From assembly GCA_038501625.1 (NCBI GenBank), contig JAZAYU010000012.1:9734001-9798000 (forward strand): DNA of 64,000 nucleotides. Direction: 5' to 3'. Within the stretch, counting starts at the first letter, position 1. Each line of letters opens with the position of its first letter. The position numbers and the translations under genes are program-made. The DNA is from Corbicula japonica. Its lineage: Eukaryota > Mollusca > Bivalvia > Venerida > Cyrenidae. The notes beneath the pieces were generated by a model that did no database searches, had not been told where the DNA came from, and saw only the letters and a program-made list of their open reading frames with translations. Below, one piece after another: positions 1-10,999 of this stretch.

Positions 1-50
1 TTTCTAGCATAAGATTACTTAATATACCTTTATTAAGGAAGTTTGTACTA

Positions 51-290
51 ATGATTGCTAGGACCTATTTACCTTATTTGCACCGCCTATGTTTTGCACG
101 TATTTTATATGTGTGTCAATTTATTCACAATTTATTAAATGTTTCTGGAAGGTGTGGTGTTTGTATGTGTGTGGGGAGATATTATTATCAAACGTTAAAT
201 CATTCCACAGCGGTCCGCGACGAAACAAAATATATCACAATGATGCACGCCAATGGCTGAGTTGATTCCTTCAGTTAACAAAACTAGTAT
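51..290 (+). repeat. Dispersed repeat family D, copy 1
   Basis: Shares AGGACCTATTTACC, TGCACCGCCT, CAATTTATTAAATGTTTCTG, GGTGTGG and a GTGTGTG tract with 4085-4320 in the same order. Function unknown; no plausible gene. Confidence 0.6.
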
Positions 291-1329
291 TATAAATTAT
301 AACAAGTTTCTGGACTACTTATATGATACACATACAGGTATTTTGTCTATGAGAAACTTTGCTTCTTCGAAAGTATTCATTAATTATATCCTTAAATTGG
401 TTTGCATTATTCCCCTAACAGCTCAGCAGACAATTATCAAATCATACCCGATACTCAGTTTCATGTAATTATCTTAATGTCTGTTGTCTTAAACGATGCT
501 GTGCTTTCTGAAAGGTGCTTCGTTAGAGTTTGATAGTGTTTCATTAGGTAACATTGTCTAACAGCATGATAGGTTAATCCAATAGATAATGAAACAAACA
601 CATGTTCCTTCCCTTTTTCTCAGTGAAGTCACGTTTATGAGATTTATTAATTATATGTTTGTTGTCCGATGGAAATTATGTGTTTTCTTAAATAGTAGTC
701 TTTTATTAACATTTACAACTTCATTTGTTTTGAGCTTTGCGGCGGCGGTCAAAAGTCGCCCCATATTTTTTATTTTATTTAGTAATTTTATTATTACTGT
801 CCCTCGTGATAATGACTCCTATTTATATTTGACTTGGAGAGATGTTGCGATTTAAAGAAAAACATCTATTGAAACCCCGTCTGCTATTTCCAGGCTGTAT
901 TAATGTCTCGTAATTTCATAAGGTCATTTTAGTAACTATTACATTCAAACTAATCTTGCAATTTGCAATGATAAACTTCTTTCTTTAGATATCTCCATTT
1001 GGTATTGGAAAACATATGCTTCGTGGCGTGGCTACGTCAAAGCCGCGCACAAACTATTGGACTATGCACAATGTTTTATCTTGTGACGTCGACGAGCACT
1101 AACGTTTGACTATGCGTTGCTGCGAAAAAGCGTGTCGTGATATCACAACTTTCGCCTTAGAATCGACATTTAACAGCGTTTATCAAAATATTAACATTGA
1201 GTGGTTTAAAGAAAGTATTTCGGGCTTCCCACAACCCAAAAGTTTTCCATTGCCTGATGAACGCAATACAATATCAATTTAATTCTTAAATGTGTCAAGA
1301 TTTTGAAAAATGAGGATGAAGTTTAACAA

Positions 1330-1700
1330 TGAATGAACTCTACTTAGACACCAGTGTGAGACCGTTCGTTCCGCGTATTGGAAACCGATATCATACCAAT
1401 TATTCCCAGGGTGTCAAGGAACCAGGTTTATGAATGAAGCCAAGCGAGTGCCGATCATTTATCAGATCGACACGGTAGATTCAAAACAGCCAACACAGAC
1501 ACTTATACCTCCGGAGAACATAAGCTACCTCCTCCAGTAGTGTAGCTTATGGGTAGCAAGTTCCAACGGGGAACCTCTCATGGTACCAGAAAACTGAAAT
1601 ACTTCACACGACAGCTAAGGTGATAGGGCAAGTCATTGATTTGAGCGCGTGGTTTGAGCATTGTTCTGTGGTAGTTTCAAGACATGACACTGCGATGTTT
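1330..1700 (+). other. Possible decayed coding sequence
   Basis: This stretch is less AT-rich than its surroundings. A short open frame at 1330-1434 reads RPFVPRIGNRYHTNYSQGVK, and another open block follows at about 1620-1705 in a different frame (VIGQVIDLSAWFEH). No family was recognised and no splice sites link the blocks. It may be an old transposon gene or chance. Confidence 0.2.
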
Positions 1701-2129
1701 TGGTAATGTGTTTTTTTCGAAATTCAGTGCAGAACTGCATATTTTGCCAGCAGCTACGTGGCTGACTTCCTTCAAATTTCAAGCACAATCATAAATACGA
1801 GAGGAAATGTTGATATTGCAGAGTAGCCTGTGTTTCCTGACAAATTCTGCTTTCACAGATGTTCCACCAAAAGGAAACGGAACAGAGAATACAACTCTGA
1901 TGATCTAACAGGTTACTTGATTTACAACCGCAAAATGTAAACAAAACGCAGGTATCTGTTTTGCGCAACTGCAACACAGACCATGAAACACCTGGTTACG
2001 TTAATGCATGCGATCCTGACCTATTTTTGTTTTCTTTCCTTTATTTAAAAAATGGTGGGAAAGCAAAAGAGACGTGGAATCATCTAATTACCTTTGAACT
2101 AAACTGAGTATGAATTTGATTAAAAACAT

Positions 2130-2370
2130 CAACAATATAACTATTTGAACATTTATTAAAGAAAGACTTTTTAAAAAGCAGACAACCAGTAGACACAGCC
2201 TCTCCACAATGACAAAAAGTAGAGAGATACAATGATCGGTATCGAAATGAACGCCACAAACAATTAACGAAAGTTAGAACCCAATTGGTTACCGCCTTGG
2301 AGCGGTCAGTGGCAAAACTATTTCTAATGGGTTTAAACCAGGTTCTAGATCAAGTGGTAATCGTTTAAAG
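2130..2370 (+). repeat. Dispersed repeat family B copy (SINE-like)
   Basis: GGTTACCGCCTTGGAGCGGT, CAGTGGCAAAAC and GGGTTTAAACCAGGTTCTAG mark this family. The same order of phrases recurs near 3240, 31050, 60390 and 61040, and inverted near 6850-7130. Confidence 0.6.
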
Positions 2371-3234
2371 GCATACCTTAAACAAAAGCACAAGAAAATG
2401 TACACCTACACTTGCAGCGCATCTATATGTCAGATGCTATGTTTTAGCAGTAAAAGTTATTCATGGGCTTGCTGACTATTAAGAAATGAATTCGTATTTG
2501 TTTTAATGCGTTTTTATATGAATTACATTAGGAAACATCATACACATCAGGTACAAATATATCAATTCTGGCTTAAATAGATTCATCAGTTTGACATTTG
2601 CAGTTTATTAAATCCGACTTTGGGGTACTGAATCACCCTCTACGATTCATATATCGCTGGATGTAAAGAACACTATCATAATGATAAATGTAAAACTCGA
2701 ATAATATCAACTTTACCATCAATATGTCGGTAATGTGCTAGAAAAAGACGTAGGAGTGATCAAATCAAACATTAATTACAAGACAGTTCAGGGTGAGTGC
2801 AAAACAAGTAAATAGTACTCCGTAACCCCTCATTAAGTTGCATTTACTGGAACTACATTGTAGATGCGATTTAAGTTCTCCAATACATCATAACCGTGGT
2901 GGTCCGCGTAAATACAGTGCAATACTGACATTTAGGACTCGAAAAAGTGTGAATGCCAAAAAACTTCAACAGTGGTTGTCGAAATCGTCGACTTTTTCAC
3001 ACGTTATCAAGACAGTAGAGTCGGTGTCCTCCGTATAAAATACGTCGTGCAATGTTTAGAGGAATCTTAATGACAAATTTTAATAGCAATTACATATATA
3101 ATATTTTTTTAACGTGAATACTTTTGATATGTGCTTTTTTCTAAATAATTTTTTTCAAAATGAACAAAGTTTCATTATATATTATTCAAATACATAACAA
3201 TCAACGAAAATAGCAAAATGTTTCTGATTCTAGG

Positions 3235-3490
3235 CGTGTTACAAAAAATGAAATATGCATATTAGGAATTGCAACATACAGAAGACACAGCCTTCTTACA
3301 CAGCAGTAAAGAGAACAGAACAGAAAGCATGGTTTATAAAATAATCATTCAAATAAGGCACCACAAACATTTAGCGAAAATGAGAAACTGATGGGTTAGT
3401 GCCTTGAAAACAATTTGCCTTGGTGCAATAGCTTAAACAATTAACTCTAGAATGCTTCATGCAAAGGCACACAAACATATAAAACATAAG
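3235..3490 (+). repeat. Dispersed repeat family B copy (SINE-like)
   Basis: Starts with ATATGCATATTAGGAATTGC and continues through CACCACAAACATTTAGCG and GGGTTAGTGCCTTG; more diverged than the other copies in its 3' half. Confidence 0.55.
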
Positions 3491-4084
3491 AAGCTAATAG
3501 CATTTTTAACCAAAATATGGTTACCCAATGGCCTTTACGAGACCAGAGCCCGTGTAGTCAGCAAGAACATAAAAATACGCAAGGCACAAACAACAAAGCA
3601 AATTACTGTCCACACCAGCTAACGCATCTTAAAATTTTCACAAGAACATAAATGTTTATTTCATCTCCTGTGATACTGAGCATAATAAAACAATAAAGAT
3701 TGAATATGTTTGCAAAACATGCTTGGCAATCTAATCAGATATTACCTAACTATTTAAAAATACTTTAAGAAAAACCAGGGGTGGTCGCCGTATCTCCATA
3801 GTGCCGAGGCTTATAAGATTCAAGTATTGTGTCTGAAGTAAAACAGGAACACTCAATGTAAAGGGAAGTCTGGGAGACAAAATGTTGTCAAATTCTGTCA
3901 ATGTCAGGGATTGTGCTCGTAAAATACGACTTTGCGAGTGTTAGACTGTGGTGGCATTGGCTCCACAATAAGTTTGTTTTCTTTCTTATAAATGTAACAT
4001 TTCTAAGGTGGTCCGAGAGTTGAGATAGAAAAGAAGGTTAATATATCCAAAAGCTCATTCCATGTGGCTCCGTTTGTTCGTACT

Positions 4085-4320
4085 GTTTTTGCTAAGACCT
4101 ATTTACCCTATTGCACCGCCTGATTTTAATTTTGCAAACCCCACTCTTATTTTTATATTTCTGTCAATTTTTGTGACAATTTATTAAATGTTTCTGTGAG
4201 GTGTGGTTTGTGTGTGAGTGTGTGGTGGGGGAAGGGGGTGGTATTTTTATCAAAAGTTACAACGGTTGCGGAGCTGGCAATATCACAATGATGTACGCAT
4301 ATAGCCAAGTTAATTCCTAA
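4085..4320 (+). repeat. Dispersed repeat family D, copy 2
   Basis: A copy of the 51-290 repeat with small insertions, including a longer G/T-rich tract around 4210-4250. Confidence 0.6.
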
Positions 4321-5494
4321 ATCTTATCTTGATCAAATCATGAGTGTTAACGCAAAAACTGTTCTGATATGAAATAAAGAAGCAATAAAAATATTTTTTC
4401 TTTCACACCTGAAATAAAAAGTTGCGAAAATCTAAAATTTTCTGAATTCGTGTTGTTATATTTCAGCCACATTCTGTTATCTGTTCATATATCTTTATTA
4501 ACAATATTATTTTAGTTAATGTATAACATTGCGCGAAATTAATAAAAAGTTAACTGATCTAAATAGTTTTTAAATTCGAGTTTCAAAATTTCAGTTGAAC
4601 CAGATTCTGTTTCTTTTTATAAATTTGCCGCAAACAATTTTCAAAACACTTGACAAACAAGATCTAACAGACATGCATGTTCAATTAAATTGAACTTAAC
4701 CCCTTCTTAAAATAGACTTTACACCCATGTTACATAATATTCTGATATTTAAAATTGATAATGAATGGGATACGTGTACGTCATTTGACGGAAGATTACG
4801 ACTTTGGCGAGTTCATTCAATTCAATTTTCTTATCACTCACGTACCGCTCTTCCGCCGATGCACATCATTTGAAATAACTTTTGCCAAAATAAAATTAGT
4901 GGTGTACCTGAATCGCTTGTTCGGAATCGTCTTTTATCTAAACTTCCTTGAAGAGGTTGACCTGGCACAAACTGAAGGAACTTTTAGTTTCATACATAAT
5001 GACTTAATACATTTTGCTCCTTAGAATATAGTTTAAATCTGCAATTGTTTTATATTTATCGAGTTCGGTGGCATTTAAAGTTCACTTTTTAAGTTAAAGT
5101 TTTTTTTTATTTTTAATTTTTGAATGAAATCTTTAATAAATGTTAAAAAACCCTTGGATTACCAAAAGTCATTTTCTCGCATGGTAGTTAGTCTTAATTG
5201 CTACAAGAACGCATACCTGTCACCGTGGTAGCACATTGATGGCCGTGTTGCGCAACCTAAATGATGGTTGTTTTGATAGCTACGTGGTCAAATGACTTTG
5301 CTCGGCCGAGTTGTAGCGCAATTCTGCCACCTAAAATTTACTATAGTTCAATTTTGACCCGTGAGCTGTGACCTTTCGGACATCCACTGTTATAATCCCA
5401 AATAGGTAAAGTTCCGTAAATTTACAGAGTTACCGTTAAGTTACTTAACTTACACTACATTAAAACCTCCTCAAAGCAGCAGATATTCAGTCAT

Positions 5495-5565
5495 GACGCA
5501 ATAGCTCAGTGGGTAAGGATCATGGGCTATGATGCAAGACATTGCAAGTTCGATCCCAATAACAG
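5495..5565 (+). other. tRNA-like sequence (tRNA pseudogene or SINE head)
   Basis: TAGCTCAGTGGGTAAG resembles the D-arm/A box and AGTTCGATCCC the T-arm/B box, spaced about right. The anticodon and T stems do not pair, and a T-run follows at 5571. Not a working tRNA. Confidence 0.4.
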
Positions 5566-6017
5566 TAACATTTTTTTATTTATGCCTTTCATTTGCTTTT
5601 TATCATTTTAATTTAGTTTACACGATATGATTTTATTTTTTTAGTTGTTTTATCTTTAATTTTGCAATCGCTTTTTAATTGTGTTCATGTTAATTCCATT
5701 TTCTAACAATATATATTTTGTTGAGCAGCTTGCAGCGACCCCTTAAACCTCTGCATCAAAGGGGCACTGACAACTGTGAACCCTGAAGTTTTTATAAACA
5801 ATTGTAGTAAATGTAACCTTACGATCTCTTTCTTTTATTTACAAAATTCAAAACAATTTTGCATCATTTTTACATCGTCCGAAAACTTTGTTTGAGAAAG
5901 CTTTGATCTTATCAACCTGTTTGATGAAAGCTTACTCGAAATGTGCACGGTGTAATGGCGTTTTTGTCGGTGTATACATGAATTTATTAAAAAAGGCATT
6001 AAAACACAGAAAAAAAG

Positions 6018-6102
6018 AAATCCCCTCACGGGATTCGAACAAACAGCCCTTGTGCTACATTATTTAAAATCAGATGCGTTACTGTCATGGCCATGAAACC
6101 TT
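6018..6102 (-). other. tRNA-like sequence (pseudogene or SINE head)
   Basis: On the minus strand ATGGCCATGACAGTAACGC resembles a Ser/Leu-type A box region and TGTTCGAATCCCGTGAGGGG a B box and acceptor. Stems are degraded. Probably a tRNA-derived repeat. Confidence 0.4.
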
Positions 6103-6484
6103 TTCGTTCAGAGGCGTACAACTTTGAGATTACGAGCTATGATGGAAATGACTAACTTCCCTATTTTGTGGAATATTCCAAAAATCTATTAATACAAATG
6201 TACATTCACGGCTTAATGCGTAAAATCGGACTATACACAGTATTGAAATTACGTTTTAGGTTTATTATTGACTTATTTTTCAATAGTTATCTACACTTCT
6301 AAGCCTGTCTTTTAAGTTAAACATTGAGTATATTCTATAAAATAGCAGAAACATTTGATTTTAAGGTCTAACCCTACAAAAACACAGATGGCATTTTATA
6401 ATTCAAAATAAGGAACTTAAAATGATAACATTTCTAAAAGTTTAACTCTGCTGAGAAACCTTCATTAATTACTAAAAAATTAAT

Positions 6485-6610
6485 AAAGTTCTATTAGTTG
6501 TTTAGTAGAACTAACGGAACAGTTTGAAATCCAATTTGGACTGAGCTTATCACAAGCGTGGTGGTAAATTTCGGTTGCCCCGTAGTTTGTCTTCCTCATT
6601 GTTTTACGAA
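6485..6610. repeat. Dispersed repeat family E, copy 1
   Basis: TTGTTTAGTAGAACTAACG, GGACTGAGCT and GTGTCTTCC-like phrases match 9310-9450 in order. Short unconvincing open frames here are not called. Confidence 0.5.
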
Positions 6611-6849
6611 AACTTTCGTATATCTCAATTATACCATACTTTCCTATAACAAGTTTATTTGCACCGTTCAAATCTACTACAACGACATGCTTTATCAACA
6701 ACTAAACTGTTAAGAAAGTTCATATGTTGGTATGATACAGATCAACCAATAATTCATCCAGCATGATGAGTATATAAATTATAAAAGTTGTTATGAAACT
6801 TGACATGAGCGGAGATATATGAGTCTATGGCATAAATCTCAATTGTCAT

Positions 6850-7130
6850 CAACATGGTGTGCGGCCGAAATGATAAAAGTGACACAGAAAATAATTTATA
6901 TTATTTTCTTCTTTTGTCGAGTCATTGCCAAAACATTGAAAATCATAATCCTTATCCCTAGAACCTGGTTTGAGCCCCCAGTGGCAATTAGATTTCCCAC
7001 TGACCATTCCAAGGCGGTAACCCCTCGGGTTCTCAGTTTTGTTAATTGTTTGTGGTGTCTTGACAGAGAATGGGCTTATTAGAGACTGTACACTGACAGT
7101 ATTTATTAACCGTGCATAGTTAATATTAAT
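6850..7130 (-). repeat. Dispersed repeat family B copy (inverted)
   Basis: The plus strand reads CCACTGACCATTCCAAGGCG and GGTAACCCC, then TTTGTGGTGTC, the complement of the family B order. Open frames here on both strands are repeat sequence, not genes. Confidence 0.6.
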
Positions 7131-7699
7131 TGTATAGGGGAGTACATAAGTCATCTACAGTTTGAAGACTAGGAGGTTTCAAGACGTTATTTCATGATAT
7201 TATTTATTTGACCGAAATCGAGGTGCTTTGTAAACGTTTGGTGTATTGTGTAGCTTTGTGTCGATTTGCATGTTTCTGCAGTTGAACAGAGGAATCTCAA
7301 AATCGATGGAGTCAATGAATATAAAAACAGGCTGTATTATTGTTTCCTACTTTATCTTTATCAATACCTCATATAATGTCACCTTAGTGCAAAAAACGGT
7401 AAAAATATTGAAATATTAGTGATATATCTTTATAGGACTAAGAAGAAGATATACACGTTTTCTTTTATTGTTACACATGGAAGAATAGAAATTGAGGACT
7501 CCGATGAAGTTCATCCCTGGAAACAAACCATGATAGTTTCTAATTAACTCAATATGTGTATTTCCAAAACTCTGACATGGTTCCAGTGATTCTTTAGAAA
7601 TTGATAGTGTACTAAGCTTGTGATGTCGCTTTTTCTTAAATTTTAGCTGTGTTTGCACGTGGAGTCTGTGTTTTCTGTGCGTGGCTTTTTCTGATAATA

Positions 7700-7885
7700 A
7701 TAGAGGAACAGGAAGCTTTGAAAGCCACCGAACACAACAAATATGAACATATTGCAGGCTCGTTTGATTGAGCCTGTTTATGGGCAGTAATGGAAATGCA
7801 TATAACTGCTCACGACGCCTAGCCCCTGGTTGAGCGCAACTCAATATTTTCACTATTAAACAGTACACTTTTGATTTATCCCAAA
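7700..7885 (+). repeat. Dispersed repeat family A copy
   Basis: Core phrases GAAAGCCACCGAACAC, ATTGCAGGCTCG and GATTGAGCCTG, followed by CGCCTAGCCCC. The same phrases occur near 10873, 21551, 22915 and 30140, and inverted near 23580 and 59815. The ends are not defined; SINE-like. Confidence 0.6.
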
Positions 7886-7899
7886 TAAGTAATCATTTT

Positions 7900-9300
7900 T
7901 AATAACATAAAAAGTTACATCATGATTCTATTACGATTCAGTTGTTGTTTGGCAAACAGTCGGACAATTATTTCAACATAAAAGATTATTGTGATCGATT
8001 GTCTAAAATGAGATCAATATGTCATTTATTGATAATTAACAAATGTCAAAATTTATGAGAGGAAAACAATAACAACATTTGTCTAAAAAATTAACTTGCA
8101 CCGTTTTAAACTCTTAAATATTTCTATTTCACCCGTCCAAAAGAACATCAGCCCCAAAAATCTTGAAACAGATAGCGACAGCTATGGCTTAACCCTACGC
8201 GTGTCACGGTGTATATTTTTTAACCTTCAAAAATCCTGACATATCTGTATAAACCAACTGACATGGAGGTCGTGCCTAGTGGCTCTTATGGATTTATAAT
8301 GTGTTGACACTTATGTCAAAATCTGAAACCCACATGCCAAACATATTAACACCAATTAATCTGACCCCTGATAAGATAACCTTCATAAACATGATACCAT
8401 ATTAATGAATTTCAAATCCTTTATAAATCTGATATCCTTTTTTCAAATAAATTGGTATAAGACACGATAAGTCGAACAGAAAACAGTTGTAAAATTGGAG
8501 AAGTGTGACGAGGAAGTCTTACAAACAGAAACTGTGTTTAAACATTGTTACAAATAGAATCGGAAATCAATTCAATAAAGCCACACAATCTTGCTTATAA
8601 TAACAAAAAACTTTCATTTTTCAAAACCTTTGTTTAAATCTTTATAAGCGATTTAATAAATGCGAGTAACATGATACGATTTTTTGAAATGAATTATATC
8701 TCAAGCCCGATAATCATTCGCTCCATAACAAAAACGACAACATAGAAAGGTTTTGTTCTGTAGCGAAAGCCCTGTTTTGTTTAAAAAATGGATGACGAAC
8801 TTTTACGTCTTGTTAATAACAACATATTCCAAATTAACAACTTCATATTAAAAATCAGGGAATGTAGTGCGTGTTAGCAGCGTCATTCGGTTTCATAATT
8901 GAAAAAAAAGTTAATTGTCCCGACTAGAACTTTTCTCCTGGCGAATAATTTTGTATTATGTTGTTGTTTTTAAATAAATAACGCATTTGTCAGAGTTTGG
9001 CTTTATTGATTTCTTTCAAAAAGTATTTCGGAGCTGGGTAAGTGCCTGTTATCCTCGTAACTTCCATTTAAAAGATAAATTCTCATTTGTATTGGATGTA
9101 TTGGAGCGAAAAACCTGGTTGCAGAGCTGACGTATAAGAGGCAGAAAATCAAGCCAGTACGTTTGATTCAATTTATACGCATTCATATCAGCGCTTCATG
9201 CGCATCACCTTTACGTCTGTGTTACATGATAGCAAAAGAAGACGTATGCCTAAATAGACTAAATACTGCTAATAAAAAGAAACAGTTCCAAAAAAAAATT
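7900..9300. other. AT-rich intergenic stretch, nothing recognised
   Basis: No convincing exon, repeat core or RNA gene was found on either strand. Confidence 0.5.
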
Positions 9301-9309
9301 AAAAATTCT

Positions 9310-9455
9310 CTTTGTTGTTTAGTAGAATTAACGAAACAGGCTATATAATCACATTTTGGGCGGACTGAGCTAATCCTCCGTGTGGTAGTCAATTTCGTTT
9401 GAAATAAGGCCTCCTTATGGGCAATGTGTGTCTTCCATGACAGTTTTCGCATTTT
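9310..9455. repeat. Dispersed repeat family E, copy 2
   Basis: TTGTTTAGTAGAATTAACG and GGCGGACTGAGCTAATC match 6485-6610. It has an extra GGCCTCCTTATGGGC segment. Confidence 0.5.
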
Positions 9456-10104
9456 TAAGTAAGAAAGTTAACATAACATTTTCTACTTAAGAAATAATAA
9501 TTTCAATAATTTTGTAATTTTGATTGATATTTACTTCCATGAAATGACTATCAAACTATCAATGTCGCCTGCTCACATTTTTGACGTCATTTCAAGAAAT
9601 AACGTTAACATTCCCGGGCTCAATTTTAAATAAAAATGTACAACAAACTTACTACTTTTTTCATACTGGAATACAATTTAGCAATGTTATTAACCATTTT
9701 TCCATTGTATTCCATGTATATTTACTTCATAAAATTCTCGAGGCAGCATATATGTATATATATATTATACGCTGACAACTAATGATACGGATGTCATTAT
9801 GTCAATATATAAAAGACACTGATTAAAAATTTCCAAGTAACTGCATAAAACAAACAAGCGTGCAAAATAGTTTATAAAAGATCTATCTGATCGCTTCATG
9901 CCATCAAGTTAATTAAATGTGAAGTTTTGAACGTTTTGAAGGTGAATTAGAAGTTAATCATAGAATTTGGCAAATTATGTGAAAGTAAGATAATGAAACA
10001 ATATTTTAGGTATCAGCAGACTGCATGGTCTGTAAAGCATACGTTAAGCGTAAGATAATACAAGAGTCAAGATATATTTTGAACTCTACTTGATGCTTTA
10101 TAAA

Positions 10105-10170
10105 ATGACATTGCCTCTAGGGCGCGAACCCGCAGAGTCACGGCGATAGCGCCTAGCCCTGCAATTCCGA
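10105..10170 (-). repeat. tRNA-like dispersed repeat copy
   Basis: Carries GGGCGCGAACCCGC and GCGATAGCGCCTAGCC. The same pair of blocks occurs at 26247-26310 and, inverted, at 62590-62655, and in part at 10375-10412. The reverse strand resembles a tRNA B box (GGTTCGCTCCC), so this may be a tRNA-derived SINE. Confidence 0.5.
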
Positions 10171-10463
10171 CGACGCAACCAATTAAGCAAACCGGGACAA
10201 CCCCCCAAAAAGTTTATCGGATAGCCCTGATATACGTTATCATCACTAGAATCATCACTAGACGTCAACAGTATCGTTTTTTTTTTACTGAAAACAGTAC
10301 TGACTTTATGTATGGGGAGACTTTTTAAAGCCGCCACACTGCACAAATAGCTCTACTGTGAATTTCAAATGAAATCGCCTCTACCTTAGAGCGAACCCGC
10401 ACATTCACAAAAAGGTTTGACGTTGTGACTATTACTTTACCATGTGATTTACATATATCTTAA

Positions 10464-10785
10464 CCCTTTCACTTCCATAAGGACGGCATATGCCGTCCCT
10501 GTTATTTTCTGCGTATTTGCATATGGACGGCTTTTGCCGTTTCTACCGTTTCTATATATATACCAGCATGCAAAGCGGGGGTTTCTATGCTGACGTAGGC
10601 AGATCATTCAAATATTGACCAATAATGTTATTGCTTTCGTTTTCACATGTAAACATAGTAATTATTTGATATATCTATAAATAACCAGCCTCATTCTGAT
10701 CTTGGTATTGGTATTTGTTTATGTGGTAAAAAACTCTCGGCACTGACGACGTCAATTCGGGTTTTCGACGTTGGCAGCGAAAGGG
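10464..10785. mobile_element. 322-bp piggyBac-type MITE with TTAA duplication
   Basis: TTAA flanks both ends (10460-10463 and 10786-10789). The termini read CCCTTTCACTTCC and, inverted, CCCTTTCGCTGCCAACG, close to the piggyBac consensus. Near the left end is a perfect 18-bp palindrome GGACGGCATATGCCGTCC, followed by a second GGACGGC...GCCGT hairpin. There is no transposase. Confidence 0.85.
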
Positions 10786-10872
10786 TTAAAGACTGAATTT
10801 TAAATTATCAATCAACATTAAAAACAATAGCATTGCATTTTTAGTAATTAAAAAGACCGAATTCTTATTGGA

Positions 10873-10970
10873 ATAGATGAAAAGGGAACTTTGAAAGCCA
10901 CCGAACACGACAAATATGAAAATATTGCAGGCTCGGTTTGATTGAGCCTGTTCATGGGGGTTTATGTCTG
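10873..10970 (+). repeat. Dispersed repeat family A copy
   Basis: GAAAGCCACCGAACACGAC and GGCTCGGTTTGATTGAGCC mark this copy. It lies about 90 bp from the piggyBac-type MITE. Confidence 0.6.
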
Positions 10971-10999
10971 TTCGTAAAGGAATCCAAGATGTGCAGGAT

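Noticed and set aside
5495..5565. Working tRNA gene
   Set aside because: A and B box words are present but the anticodon and T stems do not pair.
7416..7868. A 150-codon open frame on the minus strand
   Set aside because: Its first third is antisense family A repeat and the rest has no recognisable family or conserved motif.
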